Assembly: GCA_038106885.1 (NCBI GenBank) | Contig: JAYNFX010000018.1 | Coordinates: forward strand, 1-28,378 | DNA: 28,378 bases | Source of the DNA: UBA3537 sp038106885 | GTDB taxonomy: Bacteria > Bacteroidota > Bacteroidia > Flavobacteriales > Flavobacteriaceae | Direction of reading: 5' to 3' | In this document: one piece after another, positions 1 through 8,141 of the stretch | Layout of the letters: each line of letters starts with the position of its first letter | Numbering within the stretch: position 1 is the first letter of the stretch | Notes under the pieces: generated by a model | What the model was told of the DNA's origin: nothing | The model's database searches: none | What the model saw: only the letters and a program-made list of their open reading frames with translations | Program-made: the position numbers and the translations under genes

Positions 1-1619
1 AATACATCAACTTTATCATAACTATTTCTTTGATCCTGTTTTTGCTGATCAGTCAGTGTACCAAAAGATAAACCAATTATTAATTTATAATCAGGAGGTG
101 AAGTCACTAAACTTACTGAAACACATAGGATCACTGAAAAAATAAACATAAAAATAGCCATGTGGGCAAAATTAATTGTAGCAAAGTCATACATTAAATT
201 AGAAACAACCTGATTAGACGAAATTTCACTCTGATAAAAAATTTCTGATCCTAATCGAATTAAAAGTAAGACAAAACCAGCTAATAATGTTGTTATTGCA
301 GCTGATGAATTAACTCGTTTCCAAATAATTCCTAATAAAAATACAGCTGTAACAGGAGGTGCAATATATGACTGTACATTTTGAAGATATTGATACATTA
401 CCCCTCCACCAATTTTTTCCATAATTGGAATCCAAATAATTCCTAATAATACAATAAATCCAGTAGCTATTTTACCAATTTGTAATAAAGATTTTTCAGA
501 TTTTTCAGGTTTTAATTTCTTGTAAATATCAATAGTGAAAATAGTTGAACAAGAATTGAAAACTGAGGCTAAAGAACTCATCAGCGCAGCCATTAATCCT
601 CCTGCAACCAATCCTTTTAATCCAACTGGCAATAATGTCTTAACTAGCATTGGAAAGGCACGATCAGCTTTATCAATAGAAAAAACCTCAGGATTTTGTA
701 TTGATAATGCAAAAGCAATAATACCAGGAACTAAAAAAATTAATATAGGTAACAATTTTAAATAAGCTCCGAAAATAGCACCACGCCTTCCAATTTTAAT
801 ATTATTAGCTGCTAGAGTTCGCTGGACTATGTATTGATCAGTACACCAGTACCAAATACCTACAATAGTTCCGCCAATTAAAAGTCCAGTCCATGGGAAA
901 TTTGGATCAGACATTGGACGCCACATATTAAAATGATCAGGACTTACTGCAATGACTGTCTGTCTTAATTGACTCCAACCACCAACTTCTTGCAAACCTA
1001 AATAAGTTATAATAACTGAACCTAAAATTAATACAACAGTTTGAAGAGTTTCAGTGTAAATAACAGCTTTCATACCTCCAATGACAGTATAAATTCCAGT
1101 AAAAATTACAATACCTATAGCACCATACCAAAATGGAATTGCCAATAATTCAGAAACAACAATTCCTCCAGCATAAATAGTAACTGAAACTTTTGTTAAA
1201 ACATATGCAACTAATGAAAAAACTGACAAAAACCATCTTGAACGGCTATCAAATCGCTTTTCTAAAAATTCTGGCATTGTGAAAGCTCCACTTCTAATAT
1301 AAAATGGTAAAAATAACCAGCCAAGTAATAAAACAATCCAAGCATGCAACTCATAATGAGCCATAGGAGTCCCAGATTCAAAGCCTGTGCCAGCAAGTCC
1401 AACAACATGTTCAGAGCCAATATTTGATGCAAAAATTGATGCTCCAATAACAAACCAGCCAACATTTCTACCAGCCAAAAAATAATCTTCAGTATTCTTG
1501 TTTTTTTGTAAAACAACCCAAACAGCTACTGCTACAAGTGCGAGAAAATAAATACCTAAAACTAACCAATCGAAACTTTCCAGTACAGAATAAACTGGTA
1601 AAAATAAATGAGACATCAT
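1..1619 (-). CDS. SSS-family sodium:sugar symporter (SGLT-like), 3' end outside the window
   Basis: An inner-membrane sodium-coupled sugar importer. The frame is open from ATG at 1619 (a second in-frame ATG lies at 1616) to the window edge, about 539 codons, so only the last few residues are likely missing. Visible features are many hydrophobic segments, an early NIGSEHVVGLAGTG stretch, and near 840-855 the motif WYWCTDQYIVQRTLAA, which is a hallmark of the SGLT branch of the solute:sodium symporter family. It starts 16 bp after the xylose isomerase stop codon, so it is probably the last or a late gene of the operon. The context suggests uptake of xylose or another monosaccharide released from the polymer, but the substrate cannot be read from sequence. 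The family call is firm and the sugar is inferred. Confidence 0.9.
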   Translation of the reverse strand, partial: MMSHLFLPVYSVLESFDWLVLGIYFLALVAVAVWVVLQKNKNTEDYFLAGRNVGWFVIGASIFASNIGSEHVVGLAGTGFESGTPMAHYELHAWIVLLLGWLFLPFYIRSGAFTMPEFLEKRFDSRSRWFLSVFSLVAYVLTKVSVTIYAGGIVVSELLAIPFWYGAIGIVIFTGIYTVIGGMKAVIYTETLQTVVLILGSVIITYLGLQEVGGWSQLRQTVIAVSPDHFNMWRPMSDPNFPWTGLLIGGTIVGIWYWCTDQYIVQRTLAANNIKIGRRGAIFGAYLKLLPILIFLVPGIIAFALSIQNPEVFSIDKADRAFPMLVKTLLPVGLKGLVAGGLMAALMSSLASVFNSCSTIFTIDIYKKLKPEKSEKSLLQIGKIATGFIVLLGIIWIPIMEKIGGGVMYQYLQNVQSYIAPPVTAVFLLGIIWKRVNSSAAITTLLAGFVLLLIRLGSEIFYQSEISSNQVVSNLMYDFATINFAHMAIFMFIFSVILCVSVSLVTSPPDYKLIIGLSFGTLTDQQKQDQRNSYDKVDV

Positions 1620-1635
1620 AATGTTTTATTTCAAA

Positions 1636-2961
1636 TTAAATGTATTGATTGATTATATTTTCAAAGAGTTCTTGTTTACCACTTTGCAATTCTAATTCGC
1701 CATTGTCCAATGCAATTTCATACAAATCTTTAAGATTCAAATTTCCCTTTTCATAATCCAATCCCTTACCAGAATCAAATGAAGCATAACGTTGTTGTCT
1801 AAGTTTTTTATAAGGTGATGAGTTAATGATTTTATCAGCAGTGATTAAAGCACGAGCAAATGTGTCAGCACCTCCTATGTGAGCTAAAAAAACATCTTCC
1901 ATATCCGTTGAATTTCTTCGAATTTTTGCATCAAAATTTATTCCACCTCCTTGTAAACCACCAGCTTCAAGAAATACTAACATTGCTTCAGTAGTCTCTT
2001 GGATATTATTTGGAAATTGATCTGTATCCCATCCATTTTGATAGTCACCTCTATTTGCATCAATACTTCCAAGCATATCAGCCTTTGCTGCAACAGCCAA
2101 TTCATGTTGCATAGTATGTTGTGCCAAAGTTGCATGATTAACTTCAATATTTAATTTAAAATCCTTATCCAATCCGTATTCGCGAAGAAAACCGATAGCT
2201 GTTGCAGAATCAAAATCATATTGATGCTTCATTGGCTCCATTGGCTTTGGTTCAATAAAAAATGTTCCTTTAAATCCTTGAGACCTTGCGTAATCTCTTG
2301 CAATAGTTAAAAACTGAGCCATATGATCAAGCTCACGCCCCATATCAGTATTTAAAAGAGACATATACCCCTCGCGTCCTCCCCAAAAAACATAATTCTC
2401 ACCATTTAAGTTTATAGTTGCATCTAAGGCAAGTTTTACTTGAGCACCGGCACGAGCTACAACATCAAAATTGGGATTTGTAGAAGCACCGTTCATAAAA
2501 CGTGGATTAGAAAAACAGTTAGAAGTTCCCCAAAGAAGTTTTACATCTGATTCTTGTTGTTTTTGCTTTATGTAATCTACAATATTAGATAGACGTTTTT
2601 CTGATTCAATTAAAGTTGGAGCTTCAGCTATTAAATCATAGTCATGAAAACAAAAATAATTAAAACCCATTTTAGTGATAAACTCAAATGCTGCATCTGC
2701 TTTATCTTTTGCGGCTTGCAATGGGTCTTTAGATTGATCCCATGGAAAACTTTGAGTACCAGGCCCAAAAGGATCAGAACCTTGACCGCAGAATGTATGC
2801 CAATAAGCTATTGCAAACTTAAAATGATCTTCCATCGTTTTGCCTGCAACTACCTTTTTAGGGTCATAATATTTAAATGCTAAAGGGTTATCAGAATCTC
2901 TACCCTCATAACTAATAGCATTAATTCCTTTGAAATATTCTTTGTTTCCTGTAAGTATCAT
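1636..2961 (-). CDS. xylA: Xylose isomerase
   Basis: Cytoplasmic, metal-dependent isomerisation of D-xylose to D-xylulose. The 441 residues match the usual length of the longer (class II) bacterial XylA. Visible signatures are AYWHTFCGQGSDPFGPGT (about 52-69), the catalytic-site FHDYD (His106, Asp109), WGGREGY (193-199) and the metal-ligand region FFIEPKP around Glu237. There is no signal peptide. It follows xylulokinase by only 3 bp and precedes the SSS symporter by 16 bp, so the three are almost certainly cotranscribed. Placement inside the PUL ties polymer degradation directly to central pentose metabolism. Confidence 0.98.
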   Translation of the reverse strand: MILTGNKEYFKGINAISYEGRDSDNPLAFKYYDPKKVVAGKTMEDHFKFAIAYWHTFCGQGSDPFGPGTQSFPWDQSKDPLQAAKDKADAAFEFITKMGFNYFCFHDYDLIAEAPTLIESEKRLSNIVDYIKQKQQESDVKLLWGTSNCFSNPRFMNGASTNPNFDVVARAGAQVKLALDATINLNGENYVFWGGREGYMSLLNTDMGRELDHMAQFLTIARDYARSQGFKGTFFIEPKPMEPMKHQYDFDSATAIGFLREYGLDKDFKLNIEVNHATLAQHTMQHELAVAAKADMLGSIDANRGDYQNGWDTDQFPNNIQETTEAMLVFLEAGGLQGGGINFDAKIRRNSTDMEDVFLAHIGGADTFARALITADKIINSSPYKKLRQQRYASFDSGKGLDYEKGNLNLKDLYEIALDNGELELQSGKQELFENIINQYI

Positions 2962-2964
2962 TAT

Positions 2965-4455
2965 TTATATATTAATATGTTTTTCTAATTCAATTTTCCA
3001 ATTTTGATAAGCCCTCTGATAAGGAGCTTTATTTTCAATAGGCTTGAAAGTCATTACATGATCATTTTTACTAATATTTTTTCCAAAACGAGAAAAATCT
3101 TTATCAGTCAAGCCTGCTGCACGAGCTGCACCAACAGCCCCAGTAGTATTATAAATTTCAATGTCATAACCTATCAAAGTAGACAATGTCTTTGCAAAAA
3201 TTTCTGATCTGAAAAGGTTGTCATTACCAGCTCTTATAACGTTTATCTCGGCATTATCGTTTTTTAATATTTCCATTCCATAAACAAATGAAAAAGCAAT
3301 TCCTTCCAATGCTGCTCTGTATAGATGAGATTTTGAATGTTGATTTAAATTAATATTACAAAATTGAGTACCAATATTTAAATTACCTAACATTCTTTCA
3401 GCGCCGTTACCAAAGGGTAAAATAATTAATCCCTCTGAACCAATTGGTATTTTAGAGGCTTCCTTGTTCATCGCTTCGTATGAAATAGCTGAGCTTTGGT
3501 TTCGTAACCATCTATACATTATACCTGCACCGTTTATACATAACAATTTTCCAATACTTGGATTATTTTGAGTGTAATTGACATGTGCAAAATGATTAAT
3601 TCTACTAGCTTCGTTTGATTTTTTATTATCAGTGATTGCATAAATAACACCTGAAGTGCCACCAGTTGCTGCCACTTCTCCTTTATTGAAAATATTTAAT
3701 GAGAGTGCATTATTAGGCTGATCGCCAGCACGATAAGTAATTGGGATTCCCTCAGGTAAACCTGTTTCGTCTGAAGCTTTTTTTGAAACATAACATTGAG
3801 TAGTGAAATTTTCTACAATATCAGGTACAAGTCCTGTATCAAATTCAAAATAATCTAATAACCAACTTGCTACTGTATCAGATTCATAGTCCCAAAAAAT
3901 GCCCTCGGACAAACCATTACTTGTTGTAGAAATTTTATCAGATAATTTCAAAGCAATGTAATCTCCTGGTAACATAAACTTATAAATTTTTTCAAAAACT
4001 TCTGGTTCATTATCTTTAATCCATTTTAGTTTTGAAGCTGTAAAATTTGCAGGAGAATTAAGTAGTTTGTTTATGCAAGTTTTAGGGGTTAAATCTTGAA
4101 ATGCCTTTTCTCCAATATTAACTGCTCGACTATCACACCATATTATTGAATTTCTCAGTGATTTTTTATTTTTATCAACAACTACTAATCCATGCATTTG
4201 ATAAGAAATTCCAATAGCTTTAATGTCAGTAGATCTTATATTTGATTCATTTAAAGCGCGCCTAGTGGCTGTACAAACAAAATCCCACCAATCATCTGGA
4301 TTTTGCTCAGCCCAATCAGCATGCTGAGATATGATTGACATCTCTCCTTTTGGTTCATGGATACTTAATATGTTTTCTCCCGTTATGGAGTCCACAATAG
4401 CAACTTTAACAGATGAGCTACCTAAATCATATCCTATAAAGTATTCTTTAGTCAT
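2965..4455 (-). CDS. xylB: Xylulokinase (FGGY carbohydrate kinase)
   Basis: ATP-dependent phosphorylation of D-xylulose to D-xylulose-5-phosphate, in the cytoplasm. It has 496 residues, the normal length for the FGGY family. The N-terminal phosphate-binding motif is GYDLGSSSVKVAIVD (8-22), the substrate-binding YQMHGLVVV lies at 85-93, the likely catalytic base is Asp245 in YRAGDQPNNAL, and the nucleotide-binding ATGGTSGVIY starts near 263. FGGY kinases act on several sugars. The adjacent xylA makes xylulose the natural assignment. It sits 34 bp after the GH43 stop codon and 3 bp before xylA. Confidence 0.96.
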   Translation of the reverse strand: MTKEYFIGYDLGSSSVKVAIVDSITGENILSIHEPKGEMSIISQHADWAEQNPDDWWDFVCTATRRALNESNIRSTDIKAIGISYQMHGLVVVDKNKKSLRNSIIWCDSRAVNIGEKAFQDLTPKTCINKLLNSPANFTASKLKWIKDNEPEVFEKIYKFMLPGDYIALKLSDKISTTSNGLSEGIFWDYESDTVASWLLDYFEFDTGLVPDIVENFTTQCYVSKKASDETGLPEGIPITYRAGDQPNNALSLNIFNKGEVAATGGTSGVIYAITDNKKSNEASRINHFAHVNYTQNNPSIGKLLCINGAGIMYRWLRNQSSAISYEAMNKEASKIPIGSEGLIILPFGNGAERMLGNLNIGTQFCNINLNQHSKSHLYRAALEGIAFSFVYGMEILKNDNAEINVIRAGNDNLFRSEIFAKTLSTLIGYDIEIYNTTGAVGAARAAGLTDKDFSRFGKNISKNDHVMTFKPIENKAPYQRAYQNWKIELEKHINI

Positions 4456-4489
4456 TGGTTAGTTTGTATAGCATAAATATATCTAAATT

Positions 4490-5527
4490 CTATTTTTTAT
4501 AAGGATCAATTGTAATAATTGTTCCATCTGAACGGTATTCAATTTCCGTTAATTTAATACATCTTAAATGTGTAACTCCTTTTGATAATGATGAATCATG
4601 ATAAAATAAATATGTTTTTCCATCAACCTTGCAAACTGAGTGATGTGATGTCCATCCTACTACAGGATTTAATATTTTCCCCATGTAAGTAAATGGTCCA
4701 TAAGGATTATCTCCAATTGCGTAACATATATAATGTGTATCTCCAGTTGAATATGAAAAATAATATTTTCCATTGTGTTTATGCATCCAAGCTGCTTCAA
4801 AAAAACGACGATCGTTATCACCAGAAAGCAATAACTTACCATCACTATCCAAGATTTTCACAGGTCTAGGCTCTTCATCAAACTCTAACAAATCATCACG
4901 CATCTTTGCAACCAGTGGTAACAATGCAGGTTCATTATCTTTGGGTATAAAAGCTGTAGGACTCTCTGGCATTTCAGCATTAAATAATCCTGTCCTCCAG
5001 CGTTGTAATTGACCACCCCACAAACCACCAAAATACATATAATAAGAATCGTCATCGTCTTTAAAAACGGCTGGATCTATTGAGAAACTACCTTTAATTG
5101 CATTTGGCTCAGCCTTAAAAGGACCAATTGGAGAATCACTGATAGCAACTCCAATTCTAAAAATACCATCATAATCTTTGGCAGGGAAAAAAAGATAAAA
5201 TTTTCCATCTTTTTCATTAGCATCAGGAGCCCACATTTGACGCTCAGCCCAAGGAACATCGTCAACGTGCAAGGCAACACCATTATCAATGGCTTTACTA
5301 GTAATATTATCCATGGAAATGACATGATAGTCTTCCATTGCAAAATGGCTTCCAAGGTCGTCAAAAGCCTCACCAGCGTCAATATCATGAGAGGGATAAA
5401 TATATATTTTACCATTAAAATAATGGGCTGATGGATCAGCCGTGTAAATATGATTTACCAAAGGCGCAGACAGTGCCTTTTCATTCAATACACTAAAATC
5501 AATGTGATCTATACTATCTTCTGGCAT
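4490..5527 (-). CDS. GH43 family glycosidase, probable cytoplasmic beta-xylosidase
   Basis: A five-bladed beta-propeller hydrolase that probably releases xylose from the non-reducing end of short xylo-oligosaccharides. It has 345 residues, a single catalytic domain and no signal peptide, so it should be cytoplasmic. The inverting catalytic triad can be placed: base Asp31 in YTADPSAH, pKa-modulating Asp151 in SIDPAVF, and acid Glu244 in FFEAAWMHK. The compact form resembles xylosidase subfamilies such as GH43_1, but arabinofuranosidase activity is possible because GH43 is functionally mixed. Its start codon lies one base after the stop codon of the GPH symporter, suggesting translational coupling. 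Family certain, activity inferred. Confidence 0.93.
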   Translation of the reverse strand: MPEDSIDHIDFSVLNEKALSAPLVNHIYTADPSAHYFNGKIYIYPSHDIDAGEAFDDLGSHFAMEDYHVISMDNITSKAIDNGVALHVDDVPWAERQMWAPDANEKDGKFYLFFPAKDYDGIFRIGVAISDSPIGPFKAEPNAIKGSFSIDPAVFKDDDDSYYMYFGGLWGGQLQRWRTGLFNAEMPESPTAFIPKDNEPALLPLVAKMRDDLLEFDEEPRPVKILDSDGKLLLSGDNDRRFFEAAWMHKHNGKYYFSYSTGDTHYICYAIGDNPYGPFTYMGKILNPVVGWTSHHSVCKVDGKTYLFYHDSSLSKGVTHLRCIKLTEIEYRSDGTIITIDPYKK

Positions 5528-5528
5528 A

Positions 5529-6980
5529 TTATTTATTTCTCCTTTGTTTTAAATCTATTTCAATTTGATTTTCCATAGACTTATTAATTTCATAAAAAAA
5601 CAGCAATCCAACAGCAATAAAAAAGGGAATTGCAGGATAAATGCTGACTAATAATTTTGTTCCTAAGATTGCATCGGGAGATTGAATAGTACTAATACTG
5701 GCATCATAATCATAAAAATCTAATATTTTTGTTACTAGAGCTCCCCCAATTGACAACCCTAATTTTAAGCCAACCATCATTGCTGAAAAAATTATTGCTG
5801 TGGCCCTGCGGTTATTTTTCCACTCAGAGTAATCCGCTACGTCAGCAATCATAGCCCATAACAAAGGAATAGTGATCCCATAGAAAAATCCATGCAAAAT
5901 TTGAGCTCCAAATATAAGCCCAATTGAAGTTGGTTTGAAGAAGTTAAAAAATACGATAAAAAGTGTCGCAATGAATAAAAATAATCCGAAAATATTACGT
6001 TTTCCATATTTATCAGCCAAGGTCTTGGATAGTCCAATTCCAATTATCATAAAGATGATACCACCCGCATTAAACAAACCAAAGCCAGCAGATACTGGAT
6101 CATTCCCAAAGAAATTAATATCTACGCTGGACAAAAGCTCTAAAACAGGATTAATGAAACTTGTCAATTTAGAAGCGTCAATAAAGTTTTCAAAATAATA
6201 CACATAACTACCTCCTTTCATGGCTAAAGACACAAAAGTTAGTGTCGTAATAAGCAGCATGATAATCCAAGGTTTATTTTTTACCAAGTCTAATATATCT
6301 TCCCAAATCGTAGACTTCTGGTCCTGGGTTGGCACAACACGCTCTTTAGTGGTTAAAAAAGTAATCAGTAACAAAATAGTTCCTATTACAGCCAACCAAG
6401 TCATTACAATTTCAATTCCGACTGCTTTGTCACCTTCACCTACATAGATGATAATTGGCAGCATAAAAACTTGTACAAAAAATTGGGCAAACATCACAGC
6501 AACAAATCGGTATGAAGAAATACTATTACGTTCTTTCATATTCCCAGTAATAACTCCACTAAGTGCGGAATAAGGCAAGTTACTTGTAGCGTATAGCAAA
6601 AGTAATAAAGTATAGGTTACAACAGCATAAATAACTTTACCCTTGTAACTAAAATCTGGGGTACTAAAGGCTAAGACAGAAATAATTCCTAAGGGCACTG
6701 CAGTCCAAAGAATCCAAGGCCGAAACTTTCCCCATTTAGAATTTGTACGATCAGCGATAGCACCCACAATTGGGTTAAATCCAATCGCTGCAACAAATCC
6801 AACTACAAGCATAATGGCCGTTGCGTCATTAGCATCTAACTTGTAGATATCTGTATAAAAATAGGCCAAATAAGTCATCAGAGTTTGAAATACTAAATTG
6901 GCAGCCAAATCTCCAAGACTATAGCCAATTTTTTCAATTATTGATAATTTATCGGAAGTTGATTTCATAATTAAATTCAT
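5529..6980 (-). CDS. GPH-family (MFS) sugar:cation symporter, probable xylo-oligosaccharide importer
   Basis: An inner-membrane carrier of the glycoside-pentoside-hexuronide:cation symporter family. It has 483 residues and about 12 hydrophobic segments. The N-terminus KIGYSLGDLAANLVFQTLM and the cytoplasmic-loop motif GAIADRTNSKWGKFRPWILW are typical of the family. A second possible start is Met5 (ATG at 6968). It lies 6 bp after the GH10 stop codon and 1 bp before GH43. Paired GPH carrier and cytoplasmic GH43 genes are a known arrangement for importing intact xylo-oligosaccharides and hydrolysing them inside, so that is the inferred role. The transported sugar is not shown by sequence. Confidence 0.92.
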   Translation of the reverse strand: MNLIMKSTSDKLSIIEKIGYSLGDLAANLVFQTLMTYLAYFYTDIYKLDANDATAIMLVVGFVAAIGFNPIVGAIADRTNSKWGKFRPWILWTAVPLGIISVLAFSTPDFSYKGKVIYAVVTYTLLLLLYATSNLPYSALSGVITGNMKERNSISSYRFVAVMFAQFFVQVFMLPIIIYVGEGDKAVGIEIVMTWLAVIGTILLLITFLTTKERVVPTQDQKSTIWEDILDLVKNKPWIIMLLITTLTFVSLAMKGGSYVYYFENFIDASKLTSFINPVLELLSSVDINFFGNDPVSAGFGLFNAGGIIFMIIGIGLSKTLADKYGKRNIFGLFLFIATLFIVFFNFFKPTSIGLIFGAQILHGFFYGITIPLLWAMIADVADYSEWKNNRRATAIIFSAMMVGLKLGLSIGGALVTKILDFYDYDASISTIQSPDAILGTKLLVSIYPAIPFFIAVGLLFFYEINKSMENQIEIDLKQRRNK

Positions 6981-6986
6981 AATGGT

Positions 6987-8129
6987 TTATGGCTTAGTGT
7001 TAACACCTAAAAGGCGCTCATAGGCTACTTTAGGTTGGTAATTTCTATCAAATAAAAGCGGGTAATTGGTACGCCCTTTAATGGGCCAATCGTTGAGCCA
7101 AGAATATTTATCCATGACCCCCCAAAAAGTTACTCTATTAATTTTATCGCTGTGTTTGATAAATAATTTAAAAATATCTTCATATCGCTTTGCCAATTTA
7201 ACTTGAATATTGTTTGGAAGATCATCCGGATATGGATTCATTTTTGGATCTCCTTCAAATTTTGAAAAATTTTGATTGACCTCAGCACCGACCATTTCCC
7301 AAGGGTTAGGTAAAACTGAAATATCTAATTCCGTAAAAGAAATAGGAATTCCAATCTTGTGAAAATCTAAAATTATATTTTCAATTTCATTTATACTAGG
7401 GGTATGTAGATCCCAATGTGCTTGAACACCAACTCCATCAATCTTAGTCCCATTAGTTTTAAATTTATTAACCATATTAATTACAGCTAATCTTTTTTCT
7501 CTCTTATATAAATTATAATCGTTATAAATCAAATCGGCTTCAGGATCAACTTCTGCAGCTAATAAAAATACATCTTCAATGTAATTTTGCCCCAAGTTTT
7601 TATAAAATACAGATTCTCGGAAACTTCCATCTTCCTCAAAAGCTTCATTTACTACGTCCCAGGCGTCAATTTTACCTTTATAACGATTCATCAATGTATT
7701 AATGTGATTTTTAACATGAAATAAAGTTTCTTCTTCATTGTCGATGTTTTGCATAAATTCAGCCAACTGGGCATGCCAAATTAAAGCATGACCAACAGTG
7801 TACATACCATTTTTAGATCCAATATTTACATATTTATCAGAAACTTTAAAATCAAATTTCCCTGGCTGTGGTTGAACAAACATCCATTTTAAAGAATTTT
7901 CAGGTGTTATTGAATTAAATTCTGAAACTACAATTTCTTTAGACTTATTGTCATTGCCTAATATTGTATTTTCATTTATTGCAGCTCCTACATGAAAATG
8001 ATTTTTAAAATGATTGGAAAGAGATCGAGATTTATTTGATTTATCAGCTAAAATATTATTGCAACCAATTAAACAAACTATTCCACAAAATAGAACTAAG
8101 AAAACAATATCATTTAGTTTTTTTATCAT
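6987..8129 (-). CDS. GH10 endo-beta-1,4-xylanase, lipoprotein
   Basis: Endo-hydrolysis of the xylan backbone with retention of configuration. The protein is 380 residues: a hydrophobic leader with lipobox LIGC (lipidated Cys23), then a single GH10 TIM barrel. Both catalytic glutamates are visible: acid/base Glu162 in WDVVNEAF and nucleophile Glu267 in SFTELDIS. Other GH10 landmarks are ITPENSLKWMFVQP (74-87) and GHALIWHAQ (113-121). Membrane anchoring places it on the outer membrane, surface-exposed or facing the periplasm. GH10 enzymes generally tolerate decorated xylan better than GH11. It starts 12 bp after the beta-helix gene. This is the strongest single piece of evidence that the locus targets xylan. 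Confidence 0.97.
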   Translation of the reverse strand: MIKKLNDIVFLVLFCGIVCLIGCNNILADKSNKSRSLSNHFKNHFHVGAAINENTILGNDNKSKEIVVSEFNSITPENSLKWMFVQPQPGKFDFKVSDKYVNIGSKNGMYTVGHALIWHAQLAEFMQNIDNEEETLFHVKNHINTLMNRYKGKIDAWDVVNEAFEEDGSFRESVFYKNLGQNYIEDVFLLAAEVDPEADLIYNDYNLYKREKRLAVINMVNKFKTNGTKIDGVGVQAHWDLHTPSINEIENIILDFHKIGIPISFTELDISVLPNPWEMVGAEVNQNFSKFEGDPKMNPYPDDLPNNIQVKLAKRYEDIFKLFIKHSDKINRVTFWGVMDKYSWLNDWPIKGRTNYPLLFDRNYQPKVAYERLLGVNTKP

Positions 8130-8141
8130 AATTTTTTAATA

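Noticed and set aside
535..1516. Short open frames on both strands within the SSS symporter region
   Set aside because: They are out-of-frame shadows. The symporter frame is continuous from 1619 to the window edge and carries the family motifs.
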